Shown: positions 47,961-58,895, counted from the stretch's first letter. The stretch: 64,000 bases of DNA from Bradyrhizobium sp. Rc3b (GCF_900114915.1 NZ_FOUS01000004.1:248001-312000), one strand, 5' to 3'. Notes: a model not told the origin generated them from the letters alone. Made by a program: numbers and translations.

Positions 47961-49568
47961 GTGCCAGCCCATTTGTCCGCGCGCCTCTGCTCGCTTGCGC
48001 TCTCGTTGTTCCTGATCGCGTTCGCACTGCCGGCCCTCGCCGGTCCGTTCGAGGATGCGGTCGCCAAATTCGCCAACGATGATTATTCCGATACCGACGA
48101 GGCGATCGGCGTGGTCGCAAGCAGCGGCAATCCGCTGGCTTTCCCCATCATCAGTGCGCTTCAGGATGGCCGCCTGATGGCCGACCCTGACAGCAAGAAG
48201 GTTTACGTCACCGGTACCGATGGTAAGTCGATCGACGCCGCGACCGGCCAGGCGGTGGCGAGCGTTCCCGACAGCGCGAGCGCAGTCCGCCTCAACAACC
48301 GCCTGCGCCGCAGCGTCGATGCAGCTCTCGGCAGCCTGACGCTCCAGTCGCCGGACGTCGGAACACGGCTGCAGGCCGCGCAATCCGTCTTCAAGTCGCA
48401 TGAGGAGACCGCGCTCGAGCCGGTCGATGCCGCGCTCGCCAAGGAAACCAACAGGTCCGTCAAGGCTGCGCTCGGCGACGCCCGCGCGGCCATCCTGCTG
48501 TTCAAGTCGGACGCCAGCGAGGTCGAGAAGCTGGAGGCGGTGGCCACCCTCAAGGGGCGCGGCGATCAGGAGGCGCTGGCCCTGCTCACAGGCATGGGCG
48601 ACCAGCCGGCGTCGGTGACCAAGGCCGCTACGAGCGCGATCGGCTCGATCCAGAATTCGCTCGCGATCTGGTCCATGGTGCAGAATGCCTGGTACGGCCT
48701 CTCGCTCGGCTCGGTGCTGCTGCTCGCCGCGATCGGGCTCGCCATCACCTTTGGCGTGATGGGCGTGATCAACATGGCGCATGGCGAGATGGTGATGATC
48801 GGCGCCTACACCACCTTCGTGGTGCAGGAGGTGATCCGCACCCGCTATCCCGGCCTGTTCGATTATTCGCTGCTGATCGCGGTGCCGCTGGCCTTTGTCG
48901 TCGCCGGCGCGATCGGCGTGCTGATCGAGCGCAGCATCATCCGTTTCCTCTACGGGCGTCCGCTGGAGACGCTGCTCGCGACCTGGGGTCTGTCGCTGGT
49001 GCTGCAGCAGGCGGTGCGCACCATGTTCGGTCCGACCAACCGCGAGGTCGGCAATCCCTCCTGGATGAGCGGCGCTTTCGAGCTCGGCCAGATCACCATC
49101 ACCTATAACCGGCTCTGGATCCTCGTGTTCACGCTGGCCGTGTTCGCGATCCTGCTCGCGATGCTGCGCTACACCGCGCTCGGCCTCGAGATGCGCGCGG
49201 TGACGCAGAACCGCCGCATGGCGGCCTCGATGGGCATCGCCACCTCGCGCGTCGACGCGCTGACCTTCGGGCTCGGCTCGGGCATTGCCGGCATCGCCGG
49301 CGTGGCGCTGTCGCAGATCGACAATGTAAGCCCCAATCTCGGCCAGAGCTACATCATCGACAGCTTCATGGTCGTGGTGTTCGGCGGCGTCGGCAATCTC
49401 TGGGGCACGCTGGTCGGCGCCTTCACACTCGGCATCGCCAACAAGTTCCTGGAGCCGGTCGCCGGCGCCGTGCTCGGCAAGATCGCCATCCTGGTTCTCA
49501 TCATCCTGTTCATTCAAAAGCGCCCGCGCGGACTGTTCGCGCTCAAGGGCCGTGCGGTGGAAGCATGA
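47961..49568 (+). CDS. urtB: Urea ABC transporter permease UrtB
   Basis: A 535-residue permease, longer than LivH. Signal-like RLCSLALSLFLIAFALPALA precedes an extra helical periplasmic domain of about 200 residues (GPFEDAVAKFANDDYSDTDE), as in other UrtB proteins. The LivH-type membrane part follows from about residue 240, with GVINMAHGEMVMIGAYTTFV and RAVTQNRRMAASMGIATSRV. GTG 47961 begins the signal peptide directly and is the best start. Its stop overlaps urtC by four bases (ATGA). Confidence 0.93.
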   Translation: MPAHLSARLCSLALSLFLIAFALPALAGPFEDAVAKFANDDYSDTDEAIGVVASSGNPLAFPIISALQDGRLMADPDSKKVYVTGTDGKSIDAATGQAVASVPDSASAVRLNNRLRRSVDAALGSLTLQSPDVGTRLQAAQSVFKSHEETALEPVDAALAKETNRSVKAALGDARAAILLFKSDASEVEKLEAVATLKGRGDQEALALLTGMGDQPASVTKAATSAIGSIQNSLAIWSMVQNAWYGLSLGSVLLLAAIGLAITFGVMGVINMAHGEMVMIGAYTTFVVQEVIRTRYPGLFDYSLLIAVPLAFVVAGAIGVLIERSIIRFLYGRPLETLLATWGLSLVLQQAVRTMFGPTNREVGNPSWMSGAFELGQITITYNRLWILVFTLAVFAILLAMLRYTALGLEMRAVTQNRRMAASMGIATSRVDALTFGLGSGIAGIAGVALSQIDNVSPNLGQSYIIDSFMVVVFGGVGNLWGTLVGAFTLGIANKFLEPVAGAVLGKIAILVLIILFIQKRPRGLFALKGRAVEA

Positions 49569-50725
49569 CCCCTCACATGCTGACGCGATCGCTGGACCGC
49601 GGCGCGACGATCTTCCTTGCCGTCGTCGCAGCTTGCGGCATCCTGATCCCGCTCTCCAACCTGCTGCTGCCCGCGGGCTCGTTCCTGCAGGTGCCGACCT
49701 ATCTCGTCGCGCTCTGGGGCAAATATGTCTGCTACGCGATCCTGGCGCTCGCGATCGATCTGATCTGGGGCTATTGCGGCATCCTCTCGCTCGGCCACGG
49801 CGCGTTCTTTGCGCTTGGCGGCTACGCGATGGGGATGTACCTGATGCGGCAGATCGGCGCCCGCGGCGTCTACGGCAATCCGATCCTGCCCGACTTCATG
49901 GTGTTCCTGAACTGGCAGAAGCTGCCCTGGTACTGGTACGGCTTCGACATGTTCTGGTTCGCAGCGCTGATGGTGCTGGTCGTGCCCGGCCTGCTCGCCT
50001 TTTGCTTCGGCTGGCTTGCCTTCCGCTCCCGCGTCACCGGCGTGTATCTGTCGATCATCACACAGGCGATGACCTATGCGCTGCTGCTCGCCTTCTTCCG
50101 CAACGACTTCGGCTTCGGCGGCAATAACGGCCTGACCGACTTCAAGGACATCCTGGGCTTCAACGTCCAGGCGGAAGGCACCCGCGCGGCTTTGTTCGCG
50201 CTGAGCTGTCTGGCGCTGATCGCAGGCTTCCTGATCTGCCGCGCCATCGTCTCCTCCAAGCTCGGCAAGGTGTTGATCGCGGTGCGTGATGCGGAATCGC
50301 GCACGCGCTTCCTCGGCTACCGCGTCGAATCCTACAAGCTGTTCGTGTTCACGGTCTCGGCCTGCATGGCGGGGGTCGCCGGCGCGCTCTACGTGCCGCA
50401 GGTCGGCATCATCAACCCAAGCGAATTCGCGCCCGGCAATTCGATCGAGGCGGTGATCTGGGTCGCGGTCGGCGGCCGCGGCACGCTGGTCGGTGCCGCG
50501 CTTGGCGCCGTCGTCGTCAACTACGCCAAGACGTTTTTCACCTCGGGCATGCTGGCGCCGTACTGGCTGTTCATGCTGGGCGCGCTGTTCATCCTGGTGA
50601 CGCTGCTGCTGCCCAAGGGCATCGTCGGCACCTTCAACGCCTGGTGGGACTCGTCGAAAGATAAGCGCAACGCCGCGAGCGCTGCGGCCGAAGACGGCGT
50701 CACCGAACCCAAGATGGCGGAGTAG
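49565..50725 (+). CDS. urtC: Urea ABC transporter permease UrtC
   Basis: A 386-residue LivM-type permease with about ten helices. It has GYCGILSLGHGAFFALGGYA, the long hydrophilic loop YGNPILPDFMVFLNWQKLPW, RSRVTGVYLSIITQAMTYAL, IAVRDAESRTRFLGYRVESY (ATPase contact) and IEAVIWVAVGGRGTLVGAAL. It pairs with UrtB to form the channel. Gene overlap with urtB and 6-base gap to urtD. Confidence 0.94.
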   Translation: MTPHMLTRSLDRGATIFLAVVAACGILIPLSNLLLPAGSFLQVPTYLVALWGKYVCYAILALAIDLIWGYCGILSLGHGAFFALGGYAMGMYLMRQIGARGVYGNPILPDFMVFLNWQKLPWYWYGFDMFWFAALMVLVVPGLLAFCFGWLAFRSRVTGVYLSIITQAMTYALLLAFFRNDFGFGGNNGLTDFKDILGFNVQAEGTRAALFALSCLALIAGFLICRAIVSSKLGKVLIAVRDAESRTRFLGYRVESYKLFVFTVSACMAGVAGALYVPQVGIINPSEFAPGNSIEAVIWVAVGGRGTLVGAALGAVVVNYAKTFFTSGMLAPYWLFMLGALFILVTLLLPKGIVGTFNAWWDSSKDKRNAASAAAEDGVTEPKMAE

Positions 50726-50731
50726 GCGCAA

Positions 50732-51493
50732 ATGAACGTCATGGACAACCGCGCAACCTCCGCAATGCTCTATCTCGACGGCGTGCACGTCTCGTTCGAC
50801 GGCTTCCACGCCATCAACAATCTGTCGCTGACGCTCGAGCCCGGCGAGATGCGCGCCATCATCGGCCCGAACGGCGCCGGCAAGACCACGATGATGGACA
50901 TCATCACCGGCAAGACCAAGCCCGACGAGGGCACCGTGCTGTTCGACGGTGTCACCGATCTGACGCGGCTCGACGAGACCCGCATCGCCGAGCTCGGCAT
51001 CGGCCGCAAGTTCCAGAAGCCGACCGTGTTCGAGAGCCAGACCGTGCAGGACAACCTCCTGCTCGCGCTCAACGTCGACCATAGCGTCAAGGGCACGCTG
51101 TTCTGGCGCGGCAGCAAGGCCGAGTCCGAGCGCATCGACAAGGTGCTGGAGACGATCCGTCTCACCGAGGCCCGTAACCGCCTGGCCGGCAGCCTCAGCC
51201 ACGGCCAGAAGCAGTGGCTGGAGATCGGCATGCTGCTGGCGCAGGACCCGAAACTGCTCCTCGTCGATGAGCCCGTCGCGGGGATGACCGACGTCGAGAC
51301 GCATCTGACCGCCGAGCTGTTGAAGGAGATCAACAAGACCCACACCGTGATGGTGGTCGAGCACGACATGACCTTCGTGCGCGAGCTCGGCGTCAAGGTC
51401 ACCTGTCTGCACGAAGGCACCGTGCTCGCCGAAGGAACCATCGACCAGGTTTCATCCAACGAGCGGGTGATTGAAGTTTATCTGGGACGCTGA
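50732..51493 (+). CDS. urtD: Urea ABC transporter ATPase UrtD
   Basis: A 253-residue LivG-type ATPase. Walker A GPNGAGKTTMMDIITGKTKP near residue 48, Q-loop in RKFQKPTVFESQTVQDNLLL, signature LSHGQKQWLEIGMLLAQDP, Walker B LLLVDEPVAGMTD, H-loop VVEHDMTFVRELG. The LSHGQKQW form of the signature is typical of UrtD. It begins 6 bases after urtC. Confidence 0.95.
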   Translation: MNVMDNRATSAMLYLDGVHVSFDGFHAINNLSLTLEPGEMRAIIGPNGAGKTTMMDIITGKTKPDEGTVLFDGVTDLTRLDETRIAELGIGRKFQKPTVFESQTVQDNLLLALNVDHSVKGTLFWRGSKAESERIDKVLETIRLTEARNRLAGSLSHGQKQWLEIGMLLAQDPKLLLVDEPVAGMTDVETHLTAELLKEINKTHTVMVVEHDMTFVRELGVKVTCLHEGTVLAEGTIDQVSSNERVIEVYLGR

Positions 51494-51496
51494 GCG

Positions 51497-52192
51497 ATGC
51501 TTGAAGTCAAGGATATCAATCTGTTCTACGGCGCGGCGCAGGCGCTGCGCGGCGTCTCGATCTCGGCCGAGCCGGGCAAGGTGACCTGCGTGCTCGGGCG
51601 CAACGGCGTCGGCAAAACCTCGCTCTTGCGCGCCATGGTCGGGCAATATCCGATCTCGTCGGGCGCGATCGTGCTCGACGGCAGCGACATCACCGGCCTC
51701 AAGCCCTATGAGCGGGCGCGCAAGGGCATCGGCTTCGTGCCGCAGGGCCGCGAGATCTTCCCGCTGCTGACGGTCGAGGAAAACCTCAAGACCGGCTTCG
51801 GTCCGCTCAAGCGCGAGGACAAGCACATTCCCGACGACGTGTTCTCGCTCTTCCCCGTGCTGCAATCCATGCTCGGCCGGCGCGGCGGCGATCTCTCTGG
51901 TGGCCAGCAGCAACAGCTCGCGATCGGTCGCGCGCTGGTGATGCGACCGAAATTGCTGCTGCTCGACGAGCCGACCGAGGGTATCCAGCCCTCGATCATC
52001 AAGGACATCGGACGCGCCATCTCCTATTTGCGCAACCTCGGCAACATCGCCATCGTGCTGGTCGAACAATACCTCGACTTTGCCTGCGAACTCGGCGACA
52101 GTTTTGCCGTGATGGATCGCGGCGCGGTGAAATTCACCTGCGATCGCGCCAATTTGGACGCGAGCGAGATCAGCCGCCAGATGGCGCTGTAA
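51497..52192 (+). CDS. urtE: Urea ABC transporter ATPase UrtE
   Basis: A 231-residue LivF-type ATPase. Walker A GRNGVGKTSLLRAMVGQYP near residue 34, FVPQGREIFPLLTVEENLKT, signature LSGGQQQQLAIGRALVMRP, Walker B LLLLDEPTEGIQPSIIKDIG, and H-loop variant VEQYLDFACELGD. It follows urtD by three bases. ureD begins 32 bases later, linking uptake to hydrolysis in one transcript. Confidence 0.95.
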   Translation: MLEVKDINLFYGAAQALRGVSISAEPGKVTCVLGRNGVGKTSLLRAMVGQYPISSGAIVLDGSDITGLKPYERARKGIGFVPQGREIFPLLTVEENLKTGFGPLKREDKHIPDDVFSLFPVLQSMLGRRGGDLSGGQQQQLAIGRALVMRPKLLLLDEPTEGIQPSIIKDIGRAISYLRNLGNIAIVLVEQYLDFACELGDSFAVMDRGAVKFTCDRANLDASEISRQMAL

Positions 52193-52224
52193 GCCGTTCT
52201 GCCGCGACCGGCTGGGGGAGGCGG

Positions 52225-53055
52225 ATGCGCAGCGACATTTCGGTCACGTCAGGAGTTTTCGAGGCAAACCGTGCCCGCGGCGCGGTGCGCTTCGACGTGC
52301 ACGCACGTGACGGCGTGACGCGGCGCGGCGTCTTGCATGAATCCGGCTCGCTGCGCGTGCGCTTTCCCTCACCTGAAGGCGAGGGGCTCTCCGGCGTGTT
52401 CGTCAACACTGCCGGCGGCGTCGCCGGCGGGGACAGTTTTGAGATCGACATCGCGGCGGGCCAGGGCTCGCGGCTGACGCTGACGACCGCGGCCGCCGAA
52501 AAGGTCTATCGCGCGCCGGGAGCGGCAGCGCGGCTCAATATTTCCTTGAAGGCCGACGCGGATGCGCATCTGTCCTGGCTGCCCCAGGAGACCATCCTGT
52601 TCAATCGCGCCCGGGTCCACCGCCGCTTCGACATCGAGCTTGATGAGGCCGCCTCGCTGCTGCTCTGCGAGATCGTCGTGTTCGGCCGCACCGCCATGGG
52701 CGAGCGGATGGAGCGGGGCGAGTTCGTCGACCGCTGGCGGCTGCGGCGTGGCGGCAGGCTGGTGTTTGCCGAGACCATCAGGCTCGACGGCAATATCGGC
52801 GCAAAACTTGGGCGATCAGCCGTCGCCAAAGGCGGTGCCGCGATCGGCACGGCGCTGATCGTGCCCGGTGACGAGGCTCTGGTCGAGCGCATTCGCGAGG
52901 CCTCGGACTCATTCTCCGGCGAGGTCGGAATCTCGGCGTGGAATGGCTTTGCAATGGCCCGGTTCTGTGCCCAAGATGCGGCGCGGTTGCGGGCCGACAT
53001 GATGGCCGTGCTGGCGCGCACTGGAACGGCCCTGCCGCGACTCTGGCTGAACTGA
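52225..53055 (+). CDS. ureD: Urease accessory protein UreD
   Basis: A 276-residue chaperone that binds apo-urease and forms the nickel-transfer complex with UreF and UreG. It has GVFVNTAGGVAGGDSFEIDI, TLTTAAAEKVYRAPG, LSWLPQETILFNRARVHRRF and EIVVFGRTAMGERMERGEFV, the family order. ATG 52225 has GGGGGAGG just upstream. First of the ure genes after urtE. Confidence 0.94.
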   Translation: MRSDISVTSGVFEANRARGAVRFDVHARDGVTRRGVLHESGSLRVRFPSPEGEGLSGVFVNTAGGVAGGDSFEIDIAAGQGSRLTLTTAAAEKVYRAPGAAARLNISLKADADAHLSWLPQETILFNRARVHRRFDIELDEAASLLLCEIVVFGRTAMGERMERGEFVDRWRLRRGGRLVFAETIRLDGNIGAKLGRSAVAKGGAAIGTALIVPGDEALVERIREASDSFSGEVGISAWNGFAMARFCAQDAARLRADMMAVLARTGTALPRLWLN

Positions 53056-53092
53056 CCGGCTGAATTGACGTGTTGAACGGAAGAGATTCTTC

Positions 53093-53395
53093 ATGAACCT
53101 GTCTCCCCGCGAAAAGGACAAGCTTCTGATCTCGATGGCGGCGATCGTGGCCCGCCGTCGGCTGGATCGCGGCGTCAAGCTCAACCATCCCGAGGCGATC
53201 GCCATCATCTCCGATTTCATCCTCGAAGGCGCACGCGACGGCCGCACCGTCGCCGAGCTGATGCAATCCGGCGCGCAGGTACTCACCCGCGACCAGGTGA
53301 TGCCGGGCATTCCCGAGATGATCCACGACATCCAGGTCGAGGCGACGTTTCCGGACGGCACCAAGCTCGTCACCGTGCACGAGCCGATCAGGTAA
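53093..53395 (+). CDS. ureA: Urease gamma subunit
   Basis: A 100-residue structural subunit: [60 protein letters not shown], and the VTVHEPI end. GAAGAGATTC precedes ATG 53093. It assembles with UreB and UreC as (ABC)3. The gap to ureB is 111 bases, far larger than elsewhere in the operon, and holds a palindromic repeat. Confidence 0.97.
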   Translation: MNLSPREKDKLLISMAAIVARRRLDRGVKLNHPEAIAIISDFILEGARDGRTVAELMQSGAQVLTRDQVMPGIPEMIHDIQVEATFPDGTKLVTVHEPIR

Positions 53396-53403
53396 TTCGA
53401 ATT

Positions 53404-53495
53404 CGTCATTCCGGGGCGCCCGCAGGGCGAACCCGGAATCCAGAGATTGTTGATCGAGATCCCGGCCTTCTCGCTGCGCGAGCCCCGGAACGACG
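53404..53495. repeat. Palindromic repeat inserted between ureA and ureB
   Basis: CGTCATTCCGGGGCGCCCGC at the left and GCGCGAGCCCCGGAACGACG at the right form the inverted ends. GAACCCGGAATCCAGAGATT lies in the middle, matching a repeat class I remember from Bradyrhizobium. Its right end directly abuts the ureB ribosome site GAGGAGG (53495-53501). Confidence 0.75.
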
Positions 53496-53506
53496 AGGAG
53501 GATAGA

Positions 53507-53812
53507 ATGATCCCCGGCGAACTCTTCATCCAGGACGGCGAGATCGAGCTCAATGCCGGCCGCAAGACCGTGACGCTGACGGTCGCCAACACCGGCGACC
53601 GTCCGATCCAGGTCGGCTCGCACTACCATTTCTTCGAGACCAACCCCGCGCTGAAATTCGACCGCAAGAAGGCCCGCGGCATGCGCCTCGACATCGCCGC
53701 CGGCACTGCCGTCCGCTTCGAACCCGGCCAGACCCGCGACGTGCAGCTCGTCGCGATGGCGGGGAAGAAGACGATCTACGGCTTCCGCGGCGATGTCATG
53801 GGGAAGCTGTGA
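53507..53812 (+). CDS. ureB: Urease beta subunit
   Basis: A 101-residue structural subunit: [60 protein letters not shown] and a C-terminal [13 protein letters not shown] 53507 follows GAGGAGG by five bases. The gene for a MESH1-like hydrolase begins 57 bases later. Confidence 0.97.
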   Translation: MIPGELFIQDGEIELNAGRKTVTLTVANTGDRPIQVGSHYHFFETNPALKFDRKKARGMRLDIAAGTAVRFEPGQTRDVQLVAMAGKKTIYGFRGDVMGKL

Positions 53813-53869
53813 TCTCCACAGGAACGAGCGCGGCGCGGCACGGTTGAGGCGGAAACGGAGGTATTTCCC

Positions 53870-54409
53870 ATGCTCTCACCCATCCGCCTCATCTCTGAAG
53901 CCGCCGAGCTCGCCGCGCGCCGCCATAACGGCATGGTGCGCAAGGGACGCGGCAATGAGCCCTACATCAATCATCTCGCCGAGGTCGCGAACCTGCTCGC
54001 GACCGCGACTGACGGCGCCGATGCCGAGCTGGTCGCGGCCGGCTGGCTGCATGATTCGATCGAGGATACCGACACCACGCGCGAGGAGCTGGCGCAGCGA
54101 CTTTCCGAGGGCGTTGCCTCGCTGGTCGCGGAGTGTACAGATGACATGAGCCTGCCGAAGGCCGAGCGGCGGCAGAAGCAAATCGAGGACGCTCCGCACA
54201 AATCGCCGGGCGCCAAGCTGATCAAGATCGCCGACAAGATCAGCAACATCGGCGCGCGCATTCATACGGATCCGACCACCGAAGAGCGTGACGACCTCGC
54301 CGACTACAGCGATTGGGCCGAGCAGGTGGTGGCCGGCTGCCGCGGCGGCAATGCGTGGCTCGATACGAAATTCGATGATGCCGTGAAAGCAGCGAAGGCC
54401 TTGCTGTGA
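53870..54409 (+). CDS. MESH1-type HD hydrolase ((p)ppGpp or NADPH phosphatase) within the urease operon
   Basis: A 179-residue stand-alone HD-domain enzyme. Motifs align with animal and bacterial MESH1, the SpoT-hydrolase-only family: [12 protein letters not shown] with His35, [11 protein letters not shown] with His61, Asp62, Glu65 and Asp66, [35 protein letters not shown] with Asp122, and [20 protein letters not shown]. These key positions equal those I remember for human MESH1. It would cleave the 3'-pyrophosphate of (p)ppGpp or dephosphorylate NADPH. No synthetase domain is present. It lies between ureB and ureC on the same strand, with ribosome site ACGGAGG. Confidence 0.85.
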   Translation: MLSPIRLISEAAELAARRHNGMVRKGRGNEPYINHLAEVANLLATATDGADAELVAAGWLHDSIEDTDTTREELAQRLSEGVASLVAECTDDMSLPKAERRQKQIEDAPHKSPGAKLIKIADKISNIGARIHTDPTTEERDDLADYSDWAEQVVAGCRGGNAWLDTKFDDAVKAAKALL

Positions 54410-54443
54410 GTCACCAAACAATCAAACGCAAACGGGGCTTGTG

Positions 54444-56159
<1,716 letters not shown>

Positions 56160-56179
56160 AATAGCGCCTCGACGCATGT

Positions 56180-56198
56180 CCCCGGCAAGCGTCCGGGG
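56180..56198 (+). other. Hairpin after ureC
   Basis: CCCCGG (56180-56185) and CCGGGG (56193-56198) can pair around CAAGCGT, followed by GCGGCTTTT. It is at best a weak attenuator inside the operon. Confidence 0.35.
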
Positions 56199-56286
56199 GC
56201 GGCTTTTACGGTTTTGCGTTCGATCCCGCCTGGTCTAATGTCCCGCCCGGTATCGTAACCCAGAAGAAAAGCCGGGAGGATTTCTC

Positions 56287-56586
56287 GTGATCTATGTCGT
56301 TGCCACCTTGACCATCAAGCCCGAGACGCGCGCCGAATTCATTGCAGCCGCCACCGCCTGCATCAAGGAGACGCGGAAGGAGCCCGGCAATATCGCCTAT
56401 GATCTGCATGAAAGCGTCACCGATCCTGCCAAGATGGTGTTCGTCGAGCAGTGGGAGAACGCCGAAGCGCTGGTGCCGCATCGTGGCATGGAGCACATGA
56501 AGACGTTCGGTCGCGTGGCGGTCAAGTGCTTCACGGCACCGCCGAAGATCGAGGTGATCACGCCCGAGAAGGTCGAGACAAGGTAA
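56287..56586 (+). CDS. ABM-fold monooxygenase-like protein in the urease operon
   Basis: A 99-residue dimeric alpha+beta barrel of the antibiotic biosynthesis monooxygenase (YgiN/LsrG) type. It starts IYVVATLTIKPETRAEFIAA, has EPGNIAYDLHESVTDPAKMV and VFVEQWENAEALVPHRGMEH near the putative active site. The start is GTG 56287 with a strong GGGAGGA upstream. It lies between ureC and ureE. A small quinone or reactive-aldehyde role is possible for the family, but no link to urease is known to me. Confidence 0.78.
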   Translation: MIYVVATLTIKPETRAEFIAAATACIKETRKEPGNIAYDLHESVTDPAKMVFVEQWENAEALVPHRGMEHMKTFGRVAVKCFTAPPKIEVITPEKVETR

Positions 56587-56600
56587 CGGGGTAAAAGCGC

Positions 56601-57260
56601 ATGATCCGGGCGACGCAGGTCAGGGGACAGCACCGCTTCACGGAAGCGCCGGCGGATACGGTGGTGCTCGATTTCGACGACCGTCACCGCCGTCGCATGG
56701 CGATGACGGGAACGCGGGGGCTCGAATTCCTGCTCGACCTGGAACAGGCGGTCGCACTGCGCGGCGGCGATGCGCTGGTGCTGGAGGACGGCCGGCTCGT
56801 CGAAGTGATCGCGGCGCCCGAGCCGCTGCTGGAAATCCGCGGCCGCGATCCGCATCACCTCATCCGCGTCGGCTGGCACCTCGGCAACCGTCATCTGCCG
56901 ACGCAGATCATGGCCAAGGCCCTGCGCATTCGCCGCGATCACGTCATCGAGGCGATGGTGAAGGGCCTCGGCGCGCGCGTGATCGAGATCGAGGCACCGT
57001 TTGATCCCGAAGGCGGCGCCTATGCGGATGCCGGCCACGCGCATGGCCACGACGATCATGCGCATCATGATCACGGGCGTCATCATGACCATGGTCACGA
57101 TCACCATGATCATCAGGGCCATGATCATCACGCTCATGACCACCAACACCATGATCATGCCGCGCATGATCATGGGCACGATCATCACCATCACCACGAC
57201 GAGCATTGCGACCATCCCGACCATCACCACGGCCACAAGCATGCTCATGACCACAAATGA
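56601..57260 (+). CDS. ureE: Urease nickel metallochaperone UreE with very long His-rich tail
   Basis: A 219-residue UreE. The N-terminal domain ([20 protein letters not shown]) and the metal-binding domain ([20 protein letters not shown]) are canonical and end near residue 140. The last about 75 residues hold about 39 His with Asp and Gly (for example [20 protein letters not shown]), far more than the tail of most UreE proteins. It delivers nickel to UreG and the apo-urease complex. Its 3' end overlaps ureF by 14 bases in another frame. Confidence 0.94.
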   Translation: MIRATQVRGQHRFTEAPADTVVLDFDDRHRRRMAMTGTRGLEFLLDLEQAVALRGGDALVLEDGRLVEVIAAPEPLLEIRGRDPHHLIRVGWHLGNRHLPTQIMAKALRIRRDHVIEAMVKGLGARVIEIEAPFDPEGGAYADAGHAHGHDDHAHHDHGRHHDHGHDHHDHQGHDHHAHDHQHHDHAAHDHGHDHHHHHDEHCDHPDHHHGHKHAHDHK

Positions 57261-57969
57261 GCCGGTCAGCGCCGGCGGCCTCGCCGAGGGCGAGGCGGCG
57301 GCGCTGTACCGGCTGATGACCTGGCTGTCGCCGGCATTCCCGGTCGGCGGCTTCTCCTATTCCAGCGGCATCGAATGGGCGGTCGAGGCGGGCGACATCG
57401 TCGATACGGCCACGCTGGCCGACTGGCTCGACGCAATGCTCGGCGACGGCTCCGGCTTTTGCGACGCGACGTTTCTGGTGCATGCCTATCGTGCTGCTGA
57501 GAAGGGCGAAGATGCGACCTTGCGCGATATCGCCGAGCTCGCCGCGGCCATGGTGCCGTCGCGCGAGCGGCAATTGGAGACGAGCTCGCAGGGCCGCGCC
57601 TTCATCGACATTGCCCGCGCCGCGTGGGATGCCGATGGGCTGGATGCCATGGTTGCGGCATGCCGCGCGCCACCGGTTTATCCGGTCGCGGTCGGTGTGG
57701 TTGCCGCAATGCACGGCGTGCCGCTGGCGCCGACGCTGCACGCCTTCCTGCATGCTGTCGTCTCGAACTGGATTTCCGCGGCCAGCCGCCTCATTCCGCT
57801 CGGCCAGACCGACAGCCAGCGCGTGCTGGTGAGGCTGGAAGCCGCGGTGGCCTCGACTGCGAATCGTGCGCTGAGTGCGACATTGGACGATCTCGGCAGC
57901 GCGACCTTCCGCGCCGACCTCGCCAGCCTGCGGCACGAGACACAATATACACGGCTGTTCCGCTCGTGA
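57247..57969 (+). CDS. ureF: Urease accessory protein UreF
   Basis: A 240-residue all-helical accessory protein. [64 protein letters not shown] and [18 protein letters not shown] are in the family order. The start is ATG 57247 inside the ureE tail (ATG 57241 is an alternative). UreF couples UreD and UreG in the activation complex. Confidence 0.92.
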   Translation: MTTNEPVSAGGLAEGEAAALYRLMTWLSPAFPVGGFSYSSGIEWAVEAGDIVDTATLADWLDAMLGDGSGFCDATFLVHAYRAAEKGEDATLRDIAELAAAMVPSRERQLETSSQGRAFIDIARAAWDADGLDAMVAACRAPPVYPVAVGVVAAMHGVPLAPTLHAFLHAVVSNWISAASRLIPLGQTDSQRVLVRLEAAVASTANRALSATLDDLGSATFRADLASLRHETQYTRLFRS

Positions 57970-58010
57970 GAGCGGCGCAGCCCTCAACCCATCGAGAGCG
58001 AGCGAATTAC

Positions 58011-58634
58011 ATGTCGAAATCTCACGGCCCCTTGCGTGTCGGCGTCGGCGGTCCGGTCGGATCGGGCAAGACCGCGCTGATGGACCTGCTCTGCAAGACC
58101 ATGCGCGAGCGCTATGACATCGCCGCGATCACCAACGACATCTACACCAAATGGGATGCCGAGTTTCTGGTGCGTTCGGGCTCGCTGACGCCGGACCGCA
58201 TTGCCGGCGTCGAGACCGGCGGCTGCCCGCACACCGCGATCCGCGAGGATGCCTCGATGAATCTCGCCGCGGTGGCGGACATGCGCGCCAAGTTTCCGGG
58301 GCTCGATCTCGTGCTGATCGAGTCCGGCGGCGACAATCTCGCTGCCACTTTTTCCCCGGAGCTGGCCGACCTGACCATCTACGTCATCGACGTGGCTGCC
58401 GGCGACAAGATCCCGTCCAAGGGCGGCCCCGGCATTACCCGGTCCGACCTGCTGGTCATCAACAAGATCGACCTCGCCCCCCATGTCGGCGCCTCCCTGG
58501 AGAAGATGGACACCGACGCCAGGCGCATGCGCGGCGAGCGTCCCTTCGTCATGACCAATCTGAAGAAGAGCGAGGGCCTTGACCGCATTGTCGGCTTCAT
58601 CGAGGCCAAAGGCGGCCTGAAACGGACGGGCTGA
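58011..58634 (+). CDS. ureG: Urease accessory GTPase UreG
   Basis: A 207-residue SIMIBI GTPase. P-loop [12 protein letters not shown] near residue 13, the Ni-binding C72-P73-H74 in [33 protein letters not shown], and [10 protein letters not shown]. It binds nickel from UreE and hydrolyses GTP to insert it. ATG 58011 follows ureF by 41 bases. It is the last gene of the urea operon. Confidence 0.96.
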   Translation: MSKSHGPLRVGVGGPVGSGKTALMDLLCKTMRERYDIAAITNDIYTKWDAEFLVRSGSLTPDRIAGVETGGCPHTAIREDASMNLAAVADMRAKFPGLDLVLIESGGDNLAATFSPELADLTIYVIDVAAGDKIPSKGGPGITRSDLLVINKIDLAPHVGASLEKMDTDARRMRGERPFVMTNLKKSEGLDRIVGFIEAKGGLKRTG

Positions 58635-58895
58635 CAGCGCGACGACTTGGCGCATGCTTTTTTCGCCGTTAACCTTGGGGCCGGGCCGCAGCCACGGAAC
58701 AAATTTCGGACACGGCGATTAATTACCTCCGGTGCCCGGTCAATTCATCCCGGCCAGACCATCGGCCGGGCGGATTAAGCTTTCCAGGCGACCCAAGTTG
58801 CGTACCGATGCCTCCTCCTTCATTATCTCTGCCACCGGGGTTCACCCTGTTTCGGCACATGGCCGTTCGAGCGGCGTTCATATGCTCCTTGTTTA

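Noticed and set aside
48000..49517. A 521-codon minus-strand frame opposite urtB
   Set aside because: Antisense shadow rich in His, Arg, Glu and Asp, lying wholly within a certain gene.
57001..57246. A +1-frame extension upstream of ureF, rich in Met, Thr and Ile, across the ureE tail
   Set aside because: It is a translation of the His/Asp repeat in another frame; ureF similarity begins only after MTTNEP at 57247.
58700..58730. GGAAC with a possible CGATT about 17 bases later, upstream of the HWE kinase gene, as an EcfG (general stress) promoter
   Set aside because: The second half does not fit the expected GTT element and the start codon of the gene is itself uncertain.
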